The translations under genes and the position numbers were made by a program. A DNA stretch of 64,000 nucleotides from an uncultured Paracoccaceae bacterium. Lineage in GTDB: Bacteria; Pseudomonadota; Alphaproteobacteria; Rhodobacterales; Rhodobacteraceae. Location: positions 310,001 through 374,000 of the forward strand of contig CANMQJ010000001.1 of the NCBI GenBank assembly GCA_947500005.1, in the 5' to 3' direction. Below, piece after piece: positions 59,518-64,000 of this stretch; within the stretch, counting starts at the first letter, position 1, and each line of letters opens with the position of its first letter. The notes below the pieces were generated by a model. It made no database searches and was not told the DNA's origin. It saw nothing but the letters and a program-made list of their open reading frames with translations.

Positions 59518-61194
59518 TCAGTCGCCCGACTTGAGCGCCGCGCCCAGAATGTCGCCCAGCGATGCGCCGGAGTCGGAGGAGCCATACTGTTGCACGGCCT
59601 CTTTCTCTTCGGCGATCTCGCGTGCCTTGATCGACAGGCCAAGGCGGCGGGTCTTGCTGTCCACGTTGGTCACGCGCACATCGACCTTGTCACCGACCGA
59701 GAAGCGCTCGGGGCGCTGTTCGGAGCGGTCACGGCTGAGGTCCGAACGGCGGATGAAGGATTTCATGCCCTCGTATTCCACCTCGATGCCGCCATCCTCG
59801 ATCGCGGTGACGTTCACGGTGATGACCGAGCCGCGCTTCACGCCGCCGACGGCCTCGGCGAACTTGTCACCGCCCAGCGCCTTGATGGAGAGCGAGATGC
59901 GCTCCTTCTCGACGTCGACCTCGGAGACGACCGCCTGCACGACGTCGCCCTTGCGGTATTCCTGGATGGCTTCCTCGCCGCGCTGGTCCCAGCTGAGGTC
60001 GGAGAGGTGAACCATGCCGTCGATATCGCCGTCGAGACCGATGAACAGGCCGAACTCGGTGATGTTCTTGACCTCGCCCTCGACCTGCGTGCCCTCGGGA
60101 TGGGTCTCGGCAAAGACTTCCCACGGGTTGCGCATGGTCTGCTTGAGGCCCAGCGAGACGCGACGCTTGGCGCTGTCGATCTCGAGAACCATGACGTCGA
60201 CTTCCTGGCTGGTCGAGACGATCTTGCCGGGGTGGACGTTCTTCTTGGTCCAGGACATTTCCGAGACGTGCACCAGACCTTCGACACCGGGCTCCAACTC
60301 GACGAAGGCGCCGTAATCGGTGATGTTGGTGACGCGGCCCTTGTGCACCGAGCCCAGCGGGTACTTGGCGCCGACCAGATCCCACGGATCTTCCTGCAGC
60401 TGCTTCATGCCGAGGCTGATGCGGTGGGTTTCCTTGTTGATCTTGATGACCTGCACCTTGACGGTCTCGCCGATCGACAGGATCTCGGACGGGTGGTTGA
60501 CCCGGCGCCACGCCATGTCGGTGACGTGCAGCAGGCCGTCGACACCGCCGAGATCGACGAAGGCGCCGTATTCGGTGATGTTCTTGACCACGCCGTCAAC
60601 GGCCTGACCTTCGGTCAGGTTGGCGATGACCTCGGCGCGCTGTTCGGCACGCGATTCTTCCAGGATGGCGCGGCGCGACACGACGATGTTGCCACGGCGG
60701 CGGTCCATCTTGAGGATCTGGAAGGGCTGCTTGAGACCCATGAGCGGGCCGGCATCGCGCACCGGGCGCACATCCACCTGGGAGCCGGGCAGGAACGCCA
60801 CGGCGCCGCCGAGATCGACGGTGAACCCGCCCTTGACCCGGCCGAAGATCGCGCCTTCGACGCGGGCGTCGTCGGCATATGCCTTCTCCAGGCGGTCCCA
60901 TGCCTCTTCACGGCGGGCCATCTCGCGGGAGATGACGGCTTCGCCGCGGGCGTTCTCGGCGGCGCGGAGGTAGACTTCGACCTCGTCGCCGACTTCGATT
61001 TCGGGAGCTTCGCCGGGATTTGCGAATTCTTTCAGTTCGACGCGGCCTTCCATCTTGTAGCCGACGTCGATGATGGCCTGGCCTGCCTCGATGGCGATGA
61101 CCTTGCCCTTGACGACAGTACCCTCATCGGGCGTGTCCATTTCGAAGCTTTCGTTGAGGAGGGCTTCGAATTCCTCCATGGATGCGTTAGCCAT
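59518..61194 (-). CDS. rpsA: 30S ribosomal protein S1
   Basis: The protein has 558 residues and six S1 RNA-binding domains. Domain hallmarks recur, such as GRVTNITDYGAFVELEPGVEG, VKNITEFGLFIGLDGDIDG and VSLGLKQ. The last residues (SDSGASLGDILGAALKSGD) are a disordered tail. It brings mRNA to the 30S subunit. A promoter and a terminator-like hairpin lie between cmk and this gene, suggesting a regulated leader. Confidence 0.98.
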   Translation of the reverse strand: MANASMEEFEALLNESFEMDTPDEGTVVKGKVIAIEAGQAIIDVGYKMEGRVELKEFANPGEAPEIEVGDEVEVYLRAAENARGEAVISREMARREEAWDRLEKAYADDARVEGAIFGRVKGGFTVDLGGAVAFLPGSQVDVRPVRDAGPLMGLKQPFQILKMDRRRGNIVVSRRAILEESRAEQRAEVIANLTEGQAVDGVVKNITEYGAFVDLGGVDGLLHVTDMAWRRVNHPSEILSIGETVKVQVIKINKETHRISLGMKQLQEDPWDLVGAKYPLGSVHKGRVTNITDYGAFVELEPGVEGLVHVSEMSWTKKNVHPGKIVSTSQEVDVMVLEIDSAKRRVSLGLKQTMRNPWEVFAETHPEGTQVEGEVKNITEFGLFIGLDGDIDGMVHLSDLSWDQRGEEAIQEYRKGDVVQAVVSEVDVEKERISLSIKALGGDKFAEAVGGVKRGSVITVNVTAIEDGGIEVEYEGMKSFIRRSDLSRDRSEQRPERFSVGDKVDVRVTNVDSKTRRLGLSIKAREIAEEKEAVQQYGSSDSGASLGDILGAALKSGD

Positions 61195-61288
61195 GCGGCG
61201 GTGATTTCCTTTTCATACGGTTTTTTCTGGCCGAACGGTTGTCTCCGACGGTCTTGCAGTTGGTCCGGGGCGATCGGAACTGTGCCAT

Positions 61289-61318
61289 AAAACAAAGAGG
61301 GCCGGTGTTCCCGACCCT
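61289..61318 (-). terminator. Terminator-like hairpin in the rpsA leader
   Basis: On the minus strand AGGGTCGG and CCGGCCCT pair over 8 positions (one G-U) around GAACA, followed by CTTTGTTTT. It lies about 95 bp upstream of the rpsA start. It may terminate cmk transcription, or attenuate transcripts from the promoter at 61366-61394. Confidence 0.65.
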
Positions 61319-61362
61319 GCCCGTCTCGTTCTTGTTATGGCTCAAATCGCCTTGTCGACGCG

Positions 61363-61376
61363 CGCTTTATAAAGCG
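61363..61376. repeat. 14-bp palindrome over the -10 box
   Basis: CGCTTTATAAAGCG is perfectly palindromic and contains the -10 box of the putative rpsA promoter. Confidence 0.5.
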
Positions 61377-61394
61377 TATATGGCGATGCCGCAA
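61366..61394 (-). promoter_or_regulatory. Putative promoter upstream of rpsA
   Basis: On the minus strand TTGCGG (61389-61394) and TATAAA (61366-61371) are 17 bp apart. The promoter lies just past the cmk stop codon and before the hairpin at 61289-61318, so the transcript would have a leader of about 170 bases. Confidence 0.5.
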
Positions 61395-61404
61395 GGCCAA
61401 AGGC

Positions 61405-62022
61405 TCAGACCCGAGCGGGTTTGCGCGCCTCGATCACCTCGATCGCGGTGGCGAGCGCGGTGTCGATATCCATGTCGCTGGTGTCGAGCGTCACGGCGTC
61501 CTCGGCCGGTTTGAGGGGCGCGGCCGCGCGGTGCATGTCGCGGTCGTCGCGGGCCCGGACATCGGCCAGAATATCCTCGGGCGAGACATCTTCTCCGGCG
61601 GCCACGAGTTCGCGGAAGCGCCGCATGGCACGCACCTCGGCGCTGGCGGTGACGAACAGTTTCACCTCGGCACCCGGGCAGATCACGGTGCCGATGTCGC
61701 GCCCGTCCAGAACCGCGCCGCCCGAGCGACGTGCGAAAGCGCGTTGAAAATCGACAAGCGCTTCGCGAACTTGCGCATTTACGGCCACTTTCGAGGCGGC
61801 CTGACCCGCGGCGGCGGTGCGCAGGCCGTCACGCTCGAGGTCCTGGGCGGTCAGCGTGCGGGCGGCCTCGACCGGGTCGGTCCCTTCGAGCATCTTGGCA
61901 CCGACCACGCGGTAGAGCAGCCCGGTATCGAGATGGGCAAAGCCGAAATGCGCAGCCACCCCGCGCGAGATGGTGCCCTTGCCGGCGGCGGCGGGGCCGT
62001 CGATGGCGACGGTGAAGCTCAT
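61405..62022 (-). CDS. cmk: Cytidylate kinase
   Basis: The protein has 205 residues. The P-loop reads [21 protein letters not shown], with HLDTGLLYR and the substrate Arg in [14 protein letters not shown]. It phosphorylates CMP and dCMP. The start overlaps the aroA stop by 4 bp, so the two are coupled, as is usual in alphaproteobacteria. Confidence 0.97.
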   Translation of the reverse strand: MSFTVAIDGPAAAGKGTISRGVAAHFGFAHLDTGLLYRVVGAKMLEGTDPVEAARTLTAQDLERDGLRTAAAGQAASKVAVNAQVREALVDFQRAFARRSGGAVLDGRDIGTVICPGAEVKLFVTASAEVRAMRRFRELVAAGEDVSPEDILADVRARDDRDMHRAAAPLKPAEDAVTLDTSDMDIDTALATAIEVIEARKPARV

Positions 62023-63365
62023 GCCCGTTCCAGTTTCGCGCCGAGGCCGGCCATCAGCGGCTCGAAGATCGGGAAGGAGGTGGCGATGGGGCTGCCGTCA
62101 TCGACCGAGACGGGGGCCTGCGCGGCCAGGCCCATCACCATGAAGGACATGGCGATTCGGTGGTCCAGAAAGCTTTCGCAGGTGCCGCCGCCAGGCACGT
62201 TTCCGGCGCCGAGACCCTCGACGCTCCACCAGTCCTCGCCCTCCTCGACCGTGACGCCATTGGCGCGCAGGCCGCGGGCCATCGCGTCGATGCGGTCGCT
62301 TTCCTTGACGCGCAACTCCTTCACCCCGCCCATCATGGTGGTGCCGGTGGCGTTGGCGGCCACGACCGAAAGCACGGGGTATTCGTCGATCATCGAGGCC
62401 GCGCGGTCGGCCGGAACGGTGACGCCCTTCATGTCGGGCGAGTAGCGTGCACGCAGGTCGGCGACGGGTTCGCCGCCCTCTTCGCGCTCGTTTTCATAGG
62501 TCAGGTCAGCACCCATCTCACGCAGCGTGGTGAACAGGCCCGCGCGGGTGGGGTTGAGGCCGATCCCAGGCACCAGCACGTCGGAGCCCGGCGTGATCAG
62601 CGCGGCGCAGACCGGAAAGGCGGCGGAGCTGGGGTCGCGCGGCACGACGATGGTCTGGGGTTTCAGCTCGGGCCGGCCGGTGAGGGTGATGACGCGGCCC
62701 TCCTCGGTGTCCTCGACGGTGATCTCGGCGCCGAAGCCTGCGAGCATGCGTTCGGAATGGTCGCGCGTCGCCTCGCGCTCGATCACGACGGTCTGGCCGG
62801 GCGCGTTGAGCCCCGCCAGCAGCACGGCGGATTTCACCTGTGCCGAGGGCACGGGCACGGTGTAGCGGACCGGGACCGGCTCGGCGGCACCCACGATGGT
62901 CATGGGCAGGCGCCCGCCCGCACGACCCACCGCGCGGCAGCCGAAAAGCTCCAGCGGGTCGGTCACGCGGGCCATCGGGCGTTTGTTGAGACTGGCATCG
63001 CCGGTAAAGGTCGCCGTGATGGGCGAGGTCGCCATCGCGCCCATGATGAGGCGCACGCCGGTGCCGGAATTCCCGCAATCGATGACCTGCGCGGGTTCGG
63101 CGAAGCCGCCCACGCCCACGCCATGCACCGACCATTCGCCGCCGCCCAGATCCGTGACCTCGGCGCCGAAGGCGCGCATCGCCTTGGCGGTGTCGATCAC
63201 GTCCTCGCCTTCGAGCAGGCCCGAGATCCGCGTCTCGCCCACCGCGAGCGCGCCGAGGATCAGCGCGCGGTGCGAGATCGACTTGTCACCCGGCACCTGC
63301 GCCTCGCCGGTGAGCGGGCCGCTGGGGTGAGCAGTCATCGGGATCGGGGTGCCGTGGCCGGACAT
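62019..63365 (-). CDS. aroA: 3-phosphoshikimate 1-carboxyvinyltransferase (EPSP synthase), class II type
   Basis: The protein has 448 residues. Active-site blocks are [57 protein letters not shown] and DHRIAMSF. The four class II markers R-x-H-x-E, G-D-K-S, S-A-Q-x-K and N-x-T-R are all present, and the sequence resembles the Agrobacterium CP4 enzyme. In place of the CP4 Ala pair in GNAATG this protein has GNSGTG. ATG 63365 gives an N-terminal leader of about 15 residues; a second ATG lies nine codons on. Confidence 0.97.
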   Translation of the reverse strand: MSGHGTPIPMTAHPSGPLTGEAQVPGDKSISHRALILGALAVGETRISGLLEGEDVIDTAKAMRAFGAEVTDLGGGEWSVHGVGVGGFAEPAQVIDCGNSGTGVRLIMGAMATSPITATFTGDASLNKRPMARVTDPLELFGCRAVGRAGGRLPMTIVGAAEPVPVRYTVPVPSAQVKSAVLLAGLNAPGQTVVIEREATRDHSERMLAGFGAEITVEDTEEGRVITLTGRPELKPQTIVVPRDPSSAAFPVCAALITPGSDVLVPGIGLNPTRAGLFTTLREMGADLTYENEREEGGEPVADLRARYSPDMKGVTVPADRAASMIDEYPVLSVVAANATGTTMMGGVKELRVKESDRIDAMARGLRANGVTVEEGEDWWSVEGLGAGNVPGGGTCESFLDHRIAMSFMVMGLAAQAPVSVDDGSPIATSFPIFEPLMAGLGAKLERA

Positions 63366-63428
63366 GGACGCTCCTCTCGCGCTATCGGTCCCGGGTCGGA
63401 TAGCGAATTGACCAAGCAGGGTCCAGCG

Positions 63429-64000
63429 TCATGTCTCGCCCAGCCAGCGGGCGGGGTTCTCTTCGGCGATCTTGCGGAAGACCTCTTCACCCAGGGTGTT
63501 GCGCAGGCGGAAACAGACCTCGCGCTCGGACAGTTTCTCTTGCCGGGTCATGTAGAAATCCGAGCCGAAGAGGACGCGGTCGCGCAGGAGCGCGCTCTCG
63601 TCATCCTCGCCCATCAGGAAGATGCGCAGGAAGGGGGCGTAATCTTCGAAGTTGAACAGCGTGTAGGAGATGTCGGTCCAGAGGTTGGGGTAGTCGCCGC
63701 TGCCTATCATCTTGCGTATCCGGCGCTGCCAGTTGTCGCGCTGCGCGGGGTCATCCCATGCGGCGGGGTCGGGGCGAGCATAGGCGGCCCAGTCGCGCGA
63801 GCCGCCGAAATGGGCAAGGCAGATGCGCAGGTTCGGATGGGCCTCGAGGACGGGGATATAGGCCTGCGGTTCGGTATAGCGGTCGGCGCTGAATTCGCTC
63901 ATGTCGCGGCCCTGAAGGCCCCCGCGCGAGCAATGGGTCATCACCGGCAGGCCGCGTTTCTCGAGTTCGGGGTAGACATGCTCCATCAGCCGCGGATCCG
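63429..64000 (-). CDS. Amidohydrolase_2-type metal-dependent hydrolase (N-terminal part missing)
   Basis: The reading frame stays open to the right edge, so only about the last 190 residues are seen; a possible internal ATG is at 63986, but upstream codons (D-P-R-L) continue the family pattern. Motifs are GLPVMTHCSRGG, HPNLRICLAHFGGSRDWA and VLFGSDFYM, which hold the metal-binding His and Asp of TIM-barrel hydrolases/decarboxylases. It ends 63 bp from the aroA start. The substrate is unknown. Confidence 0.85.
   Translation of the reverse strand, partial: DPRLMEHVYPELEKRGLPVMTHCSRGGLQGRDMSEFSADRYTEPQAYIPVLEAHPNLRICLAHFGGSRDWAAYARPDPAAWDDPAQRDNWQRRIRKMIGSGDYPNLWTDISYTLFNFEDYAPFLRIFLMGEDDESALLRDRVLFGSDFYMTRQEKLSEREVCFRLRNTLGEEVFRKIAEENPARWLGET

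Overview
The window is high-GC DNA with the gene content and order of an alphaproteobacterium of the Rhodobacterales (Roseobacter group). Evidence for this is the housekeeping run aroA-cmk-rpsA-ihfB-lapA-trpF with trpB close by, a CP4-like class II AroA, the rplY-pth pair, and the abundance of TRAP and Liv-type transporters with Mo-hydroxylase genes. I saw no tRNA or rRNA genes, CRISPR array, insertion sequence or phage gene. The assignment rests on protein motifs read by eye, not on searches.

Layout. (1) 1-10 kb: the right part of a hybrid PKS/NRPS cluster. It holds the C-terminal KR-DH-carrier-thioesterase part of a synthase cut by the left edge, a family 2 glycosyltransferase, a formyltransferase/adenylation protein with a luciferase-like monooxygenase inserted in its adenylation domain, and a phosphopantetheinyl transferase. 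(2) 9-22.5 kb: surface-polysaccharide genes. These are two SGNH-hydrolase-like proteins (one fused to a glycosidase-like domain), GT2 and GT4 glycosyltransferases, a Wzx-type flippase, a Wzz/ExoP-like chain-length protein, a CpsD-like ATPase with a defective P-loop, a sugar-phosphate transferase, a CelD-like acyltransferase and a kinase-like protein. (3) 22.9-24.2 kb: an unusual low-complexity repeat protein.

(4) 24.3-47.1 kb: a large catabolic island built around a divergent promoter near 33.6 kb. Leftward genes are an autoregulated TetR, a three-gene TRAP transporter, a cyclase-family hydrolase, an FAH-family hydrolase, a one-piece biotin-dependent acyl-CoA carboxylase and a thioesterase. 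Rightward genes are a Mo-hydroxylase (FAD subunit plus fused FeS/Mo subunit), a 6-hydroxynicotinate reductase-like protein, a UPF0280 protein, two tandem DUF1185 proteins, a Liv-type ABC transporter and a MarR regulator. An enamidase-like amidohydrolase closes the island. Hydroxylation, ring reduction and enamide hydrolysis are the first three steps of reductive nicotinate breakdown, so the island probably degrades nicotinate or a related N-heterocycle by an aerobically operating version of that route. Several enzymes have no assigned role.

(5) 47.2-64 kb: mostly housekeeping genes (ychF, trpA, lldD-like, rplY, pth, trpB, trpF, lapA, ihfB, rpsA, cmk, aroA), mixed with a PagL-like outer-membrane deacylase, a MaoC-like protein, a beta-lactamase-fold hydrolase, DUF2237, a cyclase with an NTF2-like domain, and an amidohydrolase cut by the right edge. 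Regulatory sites worth noting are a 14-bp-arm TetR operator, phased TTTTGTACAA repeats upstream of trpB, and a promoter-terminator leader upstream of rpsA.
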